This document shows, piece after piece, positions 1-9,847 of a DNA stretch of 64,000 nucleotides; the stretch's first letter is position 1, and each line of letters begins with the position of its first letter. The translations under genes and the position numbers were made by a program. The stretch comes from an uncultured Lachnospiraceae bacterium. Its GTDB lineage: Bacteria > Bacillota > Clostridia > Lachnospirales > Lachnospiraceae. The notes below the pieces were generated by a model. That model worked only from the letters and a program-made list of their open reading frames with translations, searched no databases and was not told the DNA's origin. The stretch lies in the NCBI GenBank assembly GCA_902786205.1, contig CADABQ010000010.1, positions 93,932 through 157,931 on the forward strand, in the 5' to 3' direction.

Positions 1-1886
1 ATGAGAAAGTTACCGTAAGTGAATTGGGTGATTTGTTAGAGACTGGTTTTGCAGAAGTTAAAGTAGGACTTATTCCACCAGGTGTGGATCAAGTTTTGGT
101 TGGAGATGTGGAGAGAACCCGTTTGAAAGAAATCAAGGCACTGTTCTTTCTGGGAGTAAATGAAGGAATTGTGCCAAAAAGTAGTTCTGCTGGTGGAATA
201 TTATCTGATATGGAAAGGGAAATGCTCGCACAAAATCAAATTGCACTGGCGCCTACGGCAAGAGAAACGGTATATACACAACAATTTTATTTTTATTTGA
301 ATTTAACAAAACCGAAAAATAAACTTTATTTATCGTATCACAAAGTGAATGAGGAAGGAAAACCAGCTCTGGCATCAGGACTTCTAAGACAGGTACAAAA
401 AATTGTTCCCAATGTGAAGGAAAAGACCGAAAAGATGGTGAAACTGACAGAAGCGATTACGGAAGAACAAATGGATCGGGTAATTGGTAATTATTTGGGA
501 AAAGAATATTTGTTAGAAGGACTTCGTGAAATTGGTTCTATTGTGTTTGCAGATTGGTGGAAAGAACTGGTATCTTCTTATATAAAAACAGCAAAGCTGC
601 ATACAGAAGAATGGAAACATTGGCAGGCAATGTTGGAGGGAATGGCTTTTCAAAACAAGGAAAATAATCTTTCCGGACAGGTTGCAGAGGCATTGTATGG
701 AAAAAAATTAAAAAACAGCGTTACACGCATAGAAAAATATGCAGCCTGTGCATATGCACATTTTTTACAATATGGACTTCGATTACAGGAGCGACAGGAA
801 TTTCAATTTCGCAGTGTGGATTTTGGAAATATTTTTCATGAAGTGTTACGACGCTTGCCAAAAGAATTGGAGACAAAACAACTTGGATGGCGGACGGCTG
901 CGGAAACAGAATTGTATGAGGCAGTAGAACATTGTATGAAACAAATTGTGGAAGAATATGGAAATTCTATTTTGCTTAGTAGTGAAAAGAACGTATATAT
1001 GATTGAAAGAATGACAAGAGTTTTAAAACGAACGGTGTGGGCATTGGCACAGCAATTAAAAGAAGGAGCATTTGAGCCGACAGGATATGAGATAAAGTTT
1101 GATTTTTCAGATGGATTGGATTCTGCAAGAATGGATTTTGGGGAGGACCATTCTATGCGTCTGAGTGGACAGATCGATCGATTGGATGCGTTAGAAGAGG
1201 ACGATAAGATTTTATTAAAGGTTATAGACTACAAGTCTGGGAAAATGACCTTTTCATTGTCAAATCTATTTTATGGATTGCAGATGCAATTGGTTGTTTA
1301 TATGAATGCGGCAGCAGAATTTACAAAGGAAAAATATCCGGAAAAAGAAGTCGAGACAGCGGGAATTTTTTATTATAATATGGACGATCCGATTGTTATA
1401 AAAGATGAGGAAGACGCTGTAAATCAGGCTTTGCTAAAGGCACTAAAGATGAATGGTTTGGTCAATCAGGACAGCCATGTGATTCCACTGCTGGATCAGG
1501 CATTTTCAGCAGAAAAAGAAGAAACATTAAAAGGTTCTGTAAAATCCTGGATCATACCGGTAGAAACTTTGAAAGATGGTGGCATTGGTAAACGTTCCAG
1601 TGTAATGGACAAAAGTGGTTTTGAAACGATTGGTGCTTATGTAAAACATAAGATTTCTCAGGAGGGAAAAGAAATTTTTGATGGAAATATTCAAATAGAG
1701 CCATATCGGCAGGGCGACCGTACCGCATGTATGTATTGCCCGTATGCATCGGTGTGTGGTTTTGATCCGAAATTACCGGGAAATGCATATCGGGAATTGC
1801 AGGAGTTGAAAACAAATGAGGCATTGGAACAGATTAGAGAAGAATTAGAGAAAAAGACAGACGGAGGAAATGCACATGGGAAATAA
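1..1886 (+). CDS. addB: AddB (RexB) subunit of the ATP-dependent helicase-nuclease, 5' end outside the window
   Basis: AddB partners AddA in the cytosolic helicase-nuclease that resects double-strand breaks for RecA-dependent repair. The frame is open from base 3, so only the C-terminal 627 residues are present. The first visible residues match the conserved AddB stretch IPPGVDQVLVGDVERTR followed by ALFFLGVNEG. The C-terminal nuclease domain carries the active-site motif VIDYKSGK. A cysteine in YAACAYAHF together with CMYCPYASVC near the C-terminus gives the four-cysteine iron-sulphur staple typical of AddB. The 3' end overlaps the start of addA by 11 bases, which indicates translational coupling in an addBA operon. 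Confidence 0.95.
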   Translation, partial: EKVTVSELGDLLETGFAEVKVGLIPPGVDQVLVGDVERTRLKEIKALFFLGVNEGIVPKSSSAGGILSDMEREMLAQNQIALAPTARETVYTQQFYFYLNLTKPKNKLYLSYHKVNEEGKPALASGLLRQVQKIVPNVKEKTEKMVKLTEAITEEQMDRVIGNYLGKEYLLEGLREIGSIVFADWWKELVSSYIKTAKLHTEEWKHWQAMLEGMAFQNKENNLSGQVAEALYGKKLKNSVTRIEKYAACAYAHFLQYGLRLQERQEFQFRSVDFGNIFHEVLRRLPKELETKQLGWRTAAETELYEAVEHCMKQIVEEYGNSILLSSEKNVYMIERMTRVLKRTVWALAQQLKEGAFEPTGYEIKFDFSDGLDSARMDFGEDHSMRLSGQIDRLDALEEDDKILLKVIDYKSGKMTFSLSNLFYGLQMQLVVYMNAAAEFTKEKYPEKEVETAGIFYYNMDDPIVIKDEEDAVNQALLKALKMNGLVNQDSHVIPLLDQAFSAEKEETLKGSVKSWIIPVETLKDGGIGKRSSVMDKSGFETIGAYVKHKISQEGKEIFDGNIQIEPYRQGDRTACMYCPYASVCGFDPKLPGNAYRELQELKTNEALEQIREELEKKTDGGNAHGK

Positions 1887-4800
1887 AGGAGTTTCTTGGA
1901 CAGAACAGCAACAGCGAGTGATTGCTACTAGAAAGAAAAATGTACTTGTCTCGGCAGCAGCAGGTTCTGGAAAAACAGCAGTGCTTGTGGAGCGAATTAT
2001 TACGATGATTTCCCAGAAGGAAAATCCGGTGGATATTGATAAATTACTAGTAGTGACTTTTACCAATGCGGCGGCAGCAGAGATGAGTGAGCGTATTTTG
2101 CAGGCATTGGAAAAAAAGGCAGAGGAAGAGCCGGAAAATATGCATTTACGAAAACAGATTGCGCTTGTAAAAAATGCACATATATGCACCTTTCATAGTT
2201 TTTGTCAAAGTGTAATACGTAATCATTTTAATGAAATTGAGCTGGATCCCAATTTTCGAATTGGGGATGATACAGAATTGCAGTTGATGAAAAATGATGT
2301 ACTGGAAGCATTATTTGAAAAGAAATATAAAGAATATCGGGAGCAAAAAGAAAAGGCGACATCTGAGGGACGAGAATTGACGGAACAGGAAGAAGCGTTC
2401 ATCCGTTTGGTGGAGTGTTATGCGGGAAATAAAAGTGATGATGGATTGCGCAATATTATATTACAACTTTATCAGTTTGCCATGAGTTCTCCATGGCCGG
2501 AAGAATGGCTGGAAGAGAAAAAGACAATGTATAACATTGCCTCAATGGAAGAGATGAAGAAAACGCCTTGGATGAAATTTTTATTACAGTATATTTCGCA
2601 GATGTTGGCTGGCACAAAAGAAAAAAATGAACTTGCTTTGCAGATTGTTGCACAGGCTGACGGTCCGGATATGTATACAGATGCACTTTTAAATGACCAA
2701 GAGTATTTGAAACAATTAGGTAAGGAAACGGATTATGAAAAATTAGCAAAACTTTTGTCGGAACATAAATGGGCAAGATTATCGACTAAAAAGTCAGACA
2801 CGGTAGATCCACAGAAGAGGGAAATGGTAAAGAAAATCCGTGATGAAATAAAAAAGACCATAACAGATATCAATAAACAATTTTTCTTTCAGAATCCACA
2901 ACAGATGCTTTCGGATATACAGCAACAAAAGGAAACTATGTGTGCACTATTAGATCTGACAATGGAATTTAAGACTTGTTTTCAATTAGAAAAAGAAGAA
3001 AAACGTATATTAGACTTTAATGATTTAGAACATTATGCATTAAAAATCCTTGTGGAAGGGAAAAATCATATACCATCTGCGGTATCTGAGGCATATAGTA
3101 GGGAATTTGTAGAAATTCTTGTAGATGAGTATCAAGATAGTAATGAGGTACAGGAAACTATTTTACAGAGTATTTGCCAGGCACAGTCCGATGGACCTAG
3201 TCTGTTTATGGTGGGAGATGTTAAACAAAGTATATATAAATTCCGTATGGCAAGACCAGAACTTTTTATGGGAAAATATGCTGAATTTCCATTAGAAGCA
3301 GAAAGCGGGGAAAAGGTAAGAATAGATCTGAGCAAAAACTTTAGAAGTCGTGGCATTGTATTAGATAGCGTAAATCAAATATTTTATAATATTATGAAAC
3401 AATCTTTGGGTGGAGTGGAGTACGATAGTGCAGCGGCCTTATATCTTGGAAACATTGGCTTCCCGCAGAAAGAGAGGGTGTCGGACCGTACAGAGTTATT
3501 GCTTTTTTGTGATGAAGAGACGGAGATTTTAGATGAGGATGCCGAGGATAGAATGGAGGATAGCGGGGCATTATCTTCCGTAGAAATTGAAGCAAGAATG
3601 GTTGCTTCAAGAATAAAAGAATTAGTGGATGAAGAACATGGATTGCGTGTAGTGGACAAAAAAACAGGTGAGTTGCGAAATTGTCAATATGGGGACATTG
3701 TAATTCTTTTGCGTACCATGAATAAGTGGTCTGATGGATATTTGGAGGTTCTCAAAAATGCAGGAATACCAGTTTATACAGAAACTCGAACCGGTTATTT
3801 TTCTACTTATGAAATTCGATTGATCTTACAATATTTAAAAGTGTTAGACAATCCAAGACAGGATATTCCATTGGCAGCAGTAATGCGCTCTATGTTTGGA
3901 AATTTTTCGGGGGAGGAGATGGCAATTATGCGTAGCCAGTATCCCGGAGAAACTTTATACGATACGATAGTAGCGTATAGACAGACATACGAAGAAAATG
4001 AGAAGGCAGTGGATGCATTATTGGGAAGAAGAGTGCAACATTTTTTAATAGTATTGGAGGATTTTCGAAAGAGACTTCCGTTTACATCCATACACGAATT
4101 ATTGGAAGAAATTTACGAAGAGACCGGTTATCTGGATTATGTTTCAGTTATGCCAAATGGTGCGCAACGTAGAGAAAATTTAAAAATGCTTGTAAACAAG
4201 GCTTTGGAGAGAGAAGCCGCAAATCAAATTACATTGTTTCATTTTAATCGTTACATTGAAAAACTGCATAAATATGAAGTGGATTTTGGAGAAGCCCTTG
4301 GGGCAGATGCAGAGGGAAACGCTGTGCAGATTATGAGCATTCATAAAAGTAAGGGATTGGAATTTCCAGTAGTCATATTGGGAGCCATGTCTAAAAGATT
4401 TAATAACCAGGATGCGCAAAGCCGTTTGGTTCTGCAACTGGACTTTGGGGTAGGGGCAGATGCAATCGATTATAAAATGCGAACAAAAATACCTTCTTTA
4501 TTAAAGAAAACAATTGCCAGAAAAAATACCGTAGATAATCTTGGAGAAGAATTGCGTGTGCTATATGTTGCATTGACGCGTGCAAAAGAAAAACTAATTA
4601 TGGCAGGAGTAGTAGACAAAAAAGAAACGCTGGAGACTTGGCGAAACAAGACAGGCAGTATAGATTATTTTACGCTGGCAAATGCGAAAAGTTATGCAGA
4701 CTGGGTGTTGCCAATTGTATTACAAGGGGATCAGGATCTGTTTACGTCTAAGATAGTAGGAATGGAAGGGCTGGTACAGGAAGAAACTCTGCAGCAAATA

Positions 4801-5595
4801 CAAAGTGCTGTAAAAAAAGGCGAATTAATGCAATGGGATACCAGTAAAGTTTATCAACAAGAGATGTCTAAGAAGCTACAGGAGCAAAGAGAATATACCT
4901 ATGCGTTTGAAAAGGAAAAAGACATTAAAAGTAAAATGACGGTTTCTGAATTAAAGTTACTGGCGATGCAGGACGCAGAAGAGACAGAGACAGGTGTTTG
5001 CTTCTTTGAGGAAGAAAGTACGAAAGAGGCAAAGGTAGAAGTACCACTTCCACAATTTTTAAAACAAGCGGAACCGATACAAGGGGCACATCGAGGAACA
5101 ATTTATCACAGGTTTTTTGAAAAAATAAGATTTGGGGAGATAAAAACAGGCTGGAATGTAAAAGCAGAATTGGAATGGATGCGGAAAAAGCAATATCTGA
5201 CAGAGGAAGAAGTTGGTGTAATTTATCGAAAAGATATTGAAACCTTTATCCATTCTCCAATTGGTCAGAGAATGAAAAAGGCAGAAATAAGTGGACAATT
5301 ATGGCGCGAGCAGCCATTTGTGATTGGAATTCCGGCGGGAGAAGTAAAGGAGGAGTGGAAAGGTAGTCAGGAACTGGTGTTGATTCAGGGAATTATTGAT
5401 GCCTATTTTATAGAAGAAAATGAAATTGTTTTAGTAGATTATAAAACCGATAAAGGGAAAACAATAGAAGAACTTTCTCAAAAGTACGCAGAACAACTTG
5501 CATATTATCAACGTGCGCTAGAACAGATTACAGGAAAGAAAGTAAAAGAAAAGCTTATTTATTCCGTTGCATTGGGAACCGAAATCGTCATGTAG
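1876..5595 (+). CDS. addA: AddA helicase-nuclease subunit
   Basis: This is the motor and second nuclease subunit of AddAB. The 1239-residue length fits the family. Residues 25-35 hold the Walker A motif SAAAGSGKT, with a Q-motif region just before it. The superfamily 1 motif II appears as VDEYQDSN, motif V/VI residues appear in HKSKGLEFPVV and LYVALTRAK, and the C-terminal RecB-type nuclease motif is LVDYKTDKG. Two ATGs are possible, at 1870 and 1876. The second is chosen because GGAGG at 1863-1867 lies 8 bases before it but only 2 before the first. No obvious strong terminator follows, so some read-through towards rpoB is possible. Confidence 0.96.
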   Translation: MGNKGVSWTEQQQRVIATRKKNVLVSAAAGSGKTAVLVERIITMISQKENPVDIDKLLVVTFTNAAAAEMSERILQALEKKAEEEPENMHLRKQIALVKNAHICTFHSFCQSVIRNHFNEIELDPNFRIGDDTELQLMKNDVLEALFEKKYKEYREQKEKATSEGRELTEQEEAFIRLVECYAGNKSDDGLRNIILQLYQFAMSSPWPEEWLEEKKTMYNIASMEEMKKTPWMKFLLQYISQMLAGTKEKNELALQIVAQADGPDMYTDALLNDQEYLKQLGKETDYEKLAKLLSEHKWARLSTKKSDTVDPQKREMVKKIRDEIKKTITDINKQFFFQNPQQMLSDIQQQKETMCALLDLTMEFKTCFQLEKEEKRILDFNDLEHYALKILVEGKNHIPSAVSEAYSREFVEILVDEYQDSNEVQETILQSICQAQSDGPSLFMVGDVKQSIYKFRMARPELFMGKYAEFPLEAESGEKVRIDLSKNFRSRGIVLDSVNQIFYNIMKQSLGGVEYDSAAALYLGNIGFPQKERVSDRTELLLFCDEETEILDEDAEDRMEDSGALSSVEIEARMVASRIKELVDEEHGLRVVDKKTGELRNCQYGDIVILLRTMNKWSDGYLEVLKNAGIPVYTETRTGYFSTYEIRLILQYLKVLDNPRQDIPLAAVMRSMFGNFSGEEMAIMRSQYPGETLYDTIVAYRQTYEENEKAVDALLGRRVQHFLIVLEDFRKRLPFTSIHELLEEIYEETGYLDYVSVMPNGAQRRENLKMLVNKALEREAANQITLFHFNRYIEKLHKYEVDFGEALGADAEGNAVQIMSIHKSKGLEFPVVILGAMSKRFNNQDAQSRLVLQLDFGVGADAIDYKMRTKIPSLLKKTIARKNTVDNLGEELRVLYVALTRAKEKLIMAGVVDKKETLETWRNKTGSIDYFTLANAKSYADWVLPIVLQGDQDLFTSKIVGMEGLVQEETLQQIQSAVKKGELMQWDTSKVYQQEMSKKLQEQREYTYAFEKEKDIKSKMTVSELKLLAMQDAEETETGVCFFEEESTKEAKVEVPLPQFLKQAEPIQGAHRGTIYHRFFEKIRFGEIKTGWNVKAELEWMRKKQYLTEEEVGVIYRKDIETFIHSPIGQRMKKAEISGQLWREQPFVIGIPAGEVKEEWKGSQELVLIQGIIDAYFIEENEIVLVDYKTDKGKTIEELSQKYAEQLAYYQRALEQITGKKVKEKLIYSVALGTEIVM

Positions 5596-5930
5596 AATAA
5601 AAGGGCTACTGTTCACAGGCAAGGACATTGGTTCATAGGCAGGCGAAGGGTAACAGCCTTGGGCTGTATATGAAAAGTTACTCAAAACGGAACACCGTAG
5701 GTTTATATATGGTATTGTTGGTACCGAAAAAAGTGCTTGACATCTTGACAAAAGAGTGATAGGATGAAAAATGCACTATTATGGTGTAGTATGCTTTAGA
5801 ATCTGTCTAAATAACAGTAAGCATAGGAAAAATAACAGTAAAGTGTTTTTGTCCGTAGTGAAAGAAACAATTAATTTTCCCACAAAAAAACACGGATACA
5901 CATAAAAAAATTCAAGGGGTGAAAACGTCA
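5596..5930 (+). promoter_or_regulatory. rpoB upstream region and leader
   Basis: This 335-base gap separates addA from rpoB. It contains a near-direct repeat of about 14 bases (GTTCACAGGCAAGG and GTTCATAGGCAGGC), a short hairpin with arms ACAGCC at 5653-5658 and GGCTGT at 5662-5667, and the rpoB promoter. About 165 bases of AT-rich leader lie between promoter and start codon. No open frame with a plausible ribosome binding site was seen. Confidence 0.5.
5737..5765 (+). promoter_or_regulatory. Predicted sigma-A promoter for rpoBC
   Basis: A perfect -35 TTGACA at 5737-5742 is followed by a 17-base spacer and the -10 TAGGAT at 5760-5765. A second TTGACA at 5745-5750 overlaps the spacer but has no good -10 at the matching distance. 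Confidence 0.6.
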
Positions 5931-8900
5931 ATGGAAAAAAACAGAATTCGTCCAATTAAAGTTGGTAACAGCGTAAGAATGAGTTTCTCAAGACAAAAAG
6001 AAGTACTTGAGATGCCTAATTTGATTGAGGTACAGACTGATTCTTACAAATGGTTCTTGGAAGAAGGACTAAATGAAGTTTTCAGAGACATTTCTCCAAT
6101 CACAGATTACACAGGAAATCTTTCATTAGATTTTGTAAGTTTTGTTTTGTGTGATGATGAGGAGAATGTAAAGTACAGCGTGGAAGAGTGCAAGGAACGC
6201 GATGCGACTTATGCAGCTCCACTAAAGGTACGTGTAAGACTTCATAACAAGGAAAATGATGAAATTAACGAACACGACATTTTCATGGGTGATTTGCCAT
6301 TAATGACTGACACAGGTACATTCGTTATCAATGGTGCCGAGCGTGTTATTGTCAGCCAGTTAGTACGTTCCCCTGGAATTTATTATGCAATTGGTCATGA
6401 TAAGATTGGTAAAGAACTCTATTCGTCAACGGTTATTCCAAACCGTGGTGCATGGCTGGAATATGAAACAGATTCCAATGATATATTCTATGTTCGTGTA
6501 GACAGAAATAGAAAGGTGCCAATTACCGTATTGCTTCGTGCATTAGGACTTGGTACAAATGAAGAAATCATACAGATGTTTGGTGAAGAGCCAAAGATTT
6601 TAGCAAGTATCGCTAAGGATACATCTGATAATTACAATGATGGTTTACTGGAGCTTTATAAAAAGCTTCGTCCGGGTGAACCTTTATCCGTAGATAGTGC
6701 AGAAAGTTTGTTAAATAGTATGTTCTTCGATCCAAGAAGATATGATTTAGCTAAAGTGGGAAGATATAAATTTAATAAGAAATTAGCGTTTAAGAATCGA
6801 ATCGCAGGTTTTGTATTAGCAGAAGATGCAGTGGATACAGAAACTGGTGAAGTGCTTGCAGAAGCAGGAACAATGGTTTCAGAGGAACTTGCAGAACAGA
6901 TTCAGAATGCAGCAGTTCCATATGTTATGATTCAGACAGAAACAAAGAATGAAAAAGTTCTTTCTAACATGGTAGTAGATGCAAACTGCTACGTGGATTT
7001 TGACGTAACAGAGATTGGAATTCATGAAAAAGTATATTATCCGGTATTAAAAGGAATTTTGGATGAATATGCAGGAGATATGGATGCCATCCGACATGCA
7101 ATGGAACGTGATATAGATGATTTGATTCCAAAACATATTACAAAAGAAGATATTTTTGCTTCTATTAACTACAATATGCATTTGGAATATGGCATTGGAA
7201 ATGACGATGATATCGACCATTTGGGTAACCGTCGTATTCGTGCGGTAGGTGAATTACTACAAAATCAATATAGAATTGGTTTATCCAGAATGGAACGTGT
7301 GGTTCGTGAACGTATGACAACACAGGATATGGAAGGTATTTCACCTCAGTCTCTGATTAACATTAAGCCTGTTACAGCAGCTGTAAAAGAATTCTTCGGA
7401 AGTTCACAGTTGTCACAGTTTATGGATCAGAACAACCCTCTTAGTGAATTGACACATAAGAGACGTTTATCAGCATTGGGACCTGGTGGTTTGTCAAGAG
7501 ACCGTGCTGGTTTCGAGGTTCGAGATGTACACTATTCACATTATGGTAGAATGTGTCCAATTGAAACACCGGAAGGTCCAAACATTGGTTTGATCAACTC
7601 ATTAGCATCTTATGCCAGAATAAACGAGTATGGTTTTATTGAAGCACCATATCGTAAAGTAGATAAAACGGATCCGCTTAATCCAAGAGTAACAGACGAA
7701 GTTGTTTATTTGACAGCGGATGAAGAAGATAAATATATCGTAGCACAGGCGAATGAGCGCTTGGATGAAGATGGATATTTTGTAAATAATAATGTATCTG
7801 GTCGTTTCCGTGAAGAAACTTCTCAGTTCGAAAAGAAAAAGATTGACTTAATGGACGTATCGCCTAAGATGGTATTCTCTGTTGCGACAGCGATGATTCC
7901 TTTCTTGGAGAACGATGATGCCAACCGTGCGTTAATGGGATCTAACATGCAGCGTCAGGCGGTACCATTGCTTGTGACAGAGTCACCGGTTGTTGGTACA
8001 GGTATGGAACGTAAAGCAGCAGTGGATTCTGGTGACTGCGTGGTTGCAAAAGCAGATGGTGTAGTGAAAAAGGCTGCATCAAATGAAATTGTTATTACAA
8101 ACAATGACGGAAAAGATATTACTTATAAACTTGAGAAATTTGCAAGAAGTAACCAAGGTAACTGCATGAACCAGAGACCTATCGTGAAAAATGGAGATGC
8201 TGTAAAAGCAGGTGAAGTAATTGCAGATGGTCCATGTACTGCAAATGGTGAAATCGCCCTTGGTAAAAATCCATTGATCGGATTTATGACATGGGAAGGT
8301 TATAACTACGAAGATGCGGTATTGTTAAGTGAACGTTTGGTTCGTGATGATGTATATACATCTGTTCATATTACAGAGTACGAAGCAGAGGCGCGTGATA
8401 CAAAACTTGGTGCAGAAGAAATTACCAGAGATGTACCTGGAGTAGGTGATGACGCATTGAAGGATTTGGATGAAAGAGGTATCATCCGTATCGGTGCAGA
8501 AGTTCGTGCAGGGGACATTTTAGTAGGTAAAGTAACACCTAAGGGTGAGACAGAGCTTACTGCAGAAGAAAGATTACTTCGTGCCATTTTTGGTGAGAAG
8601 GCGAGAGAAGTTCGTGATACTTCCTTACGTGTTCCACATGGTGAATTTGGTATTGTAATCGATGCAAAAGTATTTACAAGAGAAAATGGAGACGAGTTAT
8701 CACCTGGTGTAAATCAGTGTGTACGTATTTACATTGCACAGAAGAGAAAGATTCAGGTTGGAGATAAGATGGCCGGTCGTCATGGTAATAAGGGTGTAGT
8801 TTCGCGTGTATTACCAGTAGAGGATATGCCATTCCTTCCAAATGGACGTCCACTTGATATCGTACTTAACCCACTTGGTGTGCCTTCACGTATGAACATT

Positions 8901-9773
8901 GGTCAGGTCTTAGAGATTCACCTTTCCTTGGCTTCTAAAGTATTAGGATTTAATGTGGCAACTCCTGTTTTCGATGGTGCAAACGAAACAGATATCATGG
9001 ACACATTAGAGATGGCAAATGATTATGTAAATACACCTCTTGAGGACTTTAAGGCTAAGTACCAGGATGTTTTAAATCCTGAGGTTATGGAATACTTATT
9101 AACAAACGAAGAATACAGAAAAGAATGGGCTGGAGTTCCTATCAATCGTGATGGTAAAGTAAGACTTCGTGATGGTAGAACAGGAGAGTATTTTGATGGA
9201 GCAGTAACCGTTGGTTTCATGCACTACTTAAAGCTACATCACTTGGTAGATGATAAGATTCATGCTCGTTCCACTGGTCCTTACTCATTAGTAACACAGC
9301 AGCCACTTGGTGGTAAAGCGCAGTTTGGTGGACAGCGTTTTGGAGAGATGGAAGTTTGGGCACTGGAAGCATACGGTGCAGCTTATACACTACAGGAAAT
9401 CCTTACTGTGAAATCTGATGATGTGGTTGGTCGTGTTAAGACATATGAAGCAATCATTAAGGGAGAAAATATTTCGAAACCTGGTATTCCAGAGTCCTTT
9501 AAGGTATTGTTAAAAGAATTACAGTCATTGGCATTGGATGTTACTGTTTTAGATGAAAATGGTAATGAAGTACAGATGTCTGAAAATATTGAGTATGGTG
9601 ACGAAGATTTAAAACCAATCATTGAAGGAAATAAGCCAACAGTAGATGAGACAGAAGATTTCAAAAACGCAGGATACAGAGAGGCAAAATCTGTGGCAGA
9701 ATTAGATGATGAAATGATGGACGGAATATTAGAAGGTGTCACAGAACAGAGTCTTAAGGATATAGATGAGTAA
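5931..9773 (+). CDS. rpoB: RNA polymerase beta subunit
   Basis: This is the beta subunit of the core RNA polymerase. The 1280-residue product runs through all conserved RpoB blocks. These include the rifampicin pocket ([20 protein letters not shown] followed by [11 protein letters not shown]), which looks wild type at the usual resistance positions, and the active-centre motifs [13 protein letters not shown] and [20 protein letters not shown]. The ATG at 5931 is preferred over an in-frame GTG at 5919 because the AAGGGG ribosome binding site overlaps that GTG and lies about 9 bases before the ATG. It is transcribed with rpoC. The gene upstream is addA, so the usual rplJ-rplL neighbours are not adjacent here. 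Confidence 0.98.
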   Translation: MEKNRIRPIKVGNSVRMSFSRQKEVLEMPNLIEVQTDSYKWFLEEGLNEVFRDISPITDYTGNLSLDFVSFVLCDDEENVKYSVEECKERDATYAAPLKVRVRLHNKENDEINEHDIFMGDLPLMTDTGTFVINGAERVIVSQLVRSPGIYYAIGHDKIGKELYSSTVIPNRGAWLEYETDSNDIFYVRVDRNRKVPITVLLRALGLGTNEEIIQMFGEEPKILASIAKDTSDNYNDGLLELYKKLRPGEPLSVDSAESLLNSMFFDPRRYDLAKVGRYKFNKKLAFKNRIAGFVLAEDAVDTETGEVLAEAGTMVSEELAEQIQNAAVPYVMIQTETKNEKVLSNMVVDANCYVDFDVTEIGIHEKVYYPVLKGILDEYAGDMDAIRHAMERDIDDLIPKHITKEDIFASINYNMHLEYGIGNDDDIDHLGNRRIRAVGELLQNQYRIGLSRMERVVRERMTTQDMEGISPQSLINIKPVTAAVKEFFGSSQLSQFMDQNNPLSELTHKRRLSALGPGGLSRDRAGFEVRDVHYSHYGRMCPIETPEGPNIGLINSLASYARINEYGFIEAPYRKVDKTDPLNPRVTDEVVYLTADEEDKYIVAQANERLDEDGYFVNNNVSGRFREETSQFEKKKIDLMDVSPKMVFSVATAMIPFLENDDANRALMGSNMQRQAVPLLVTESPVVGTGMERKAAVDSGDCVVAKADGVVKKAASNEIVITNNDGKDITYKLEKFARSNQGNCMNQRPIVKNGDAVKAGEVIADGPCTANGEIALGKNPLIGFMTWEGYNYEDAVLLSERLVRDDVYTSVHITEYEAEARDTKLGAEEITRDVPGVGDDALKDLDERGIIRIGAEVRAGDILVGKVTPKGETELTAEERLLRAIFGEKAREVRDTSLRVPHGEFGIVIDAKVFTRENGDELSPGVNQCVRIYIAQKRKIQVGDKMAGRHGNKGVVSRVLPVEDMPFLPNGRPLDIVLNPLGVPSRMNIGQVLEIHLSLASKVLGFNVATPVFDGANETDIMDTLEMANDYVNTPLEDFKAKYQDVLNPEVMEYLLTNEEYRKEWAGVPINRDGKVRLRDGRTGEYFDGAVTVGFMHYLKLHHLVDDKIHARSTGPYSLVTQQPLGGKAQFGGQRFGEMEVWALEAYGAAYTLQEILTVKSDDVVGRVKTYEAIIKGENISKPGIPESFKVLLKELQSLALDVTVLDENGNEVQMSENIEYGDEDLKPIIEGNKPTVDETEDFKNAGYREAKSVAELDDEMMDGILEGVTEQSLKDIDE

Positions 9774-9797
9774 CAGAATGTATTAACAATAGATTAT

Positions 9798-9825
9798 CAG
9801 TTGCATGGCAAACACCATGCAACTG
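9798..9825 (+). repeat. Perfect intercistronic hairpin between rpoB and rpoC
   Basis: The arms CAGTTGCATGG (9798-9808) and CCATGCAACTG (9815-9825) are perfectly complementary over 11 bp with a 6-base loop. No T-run follows, so it is unlikely to terminate. It lies just upstream of the rpoC ribosome binding site (AAGGGAG, 9833-9839) and could be an RNA processing or stability element. Confidence 0.7.
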
Positions 9826-9847
9826 ACAGACGAAGGGAGCGCCAGGT

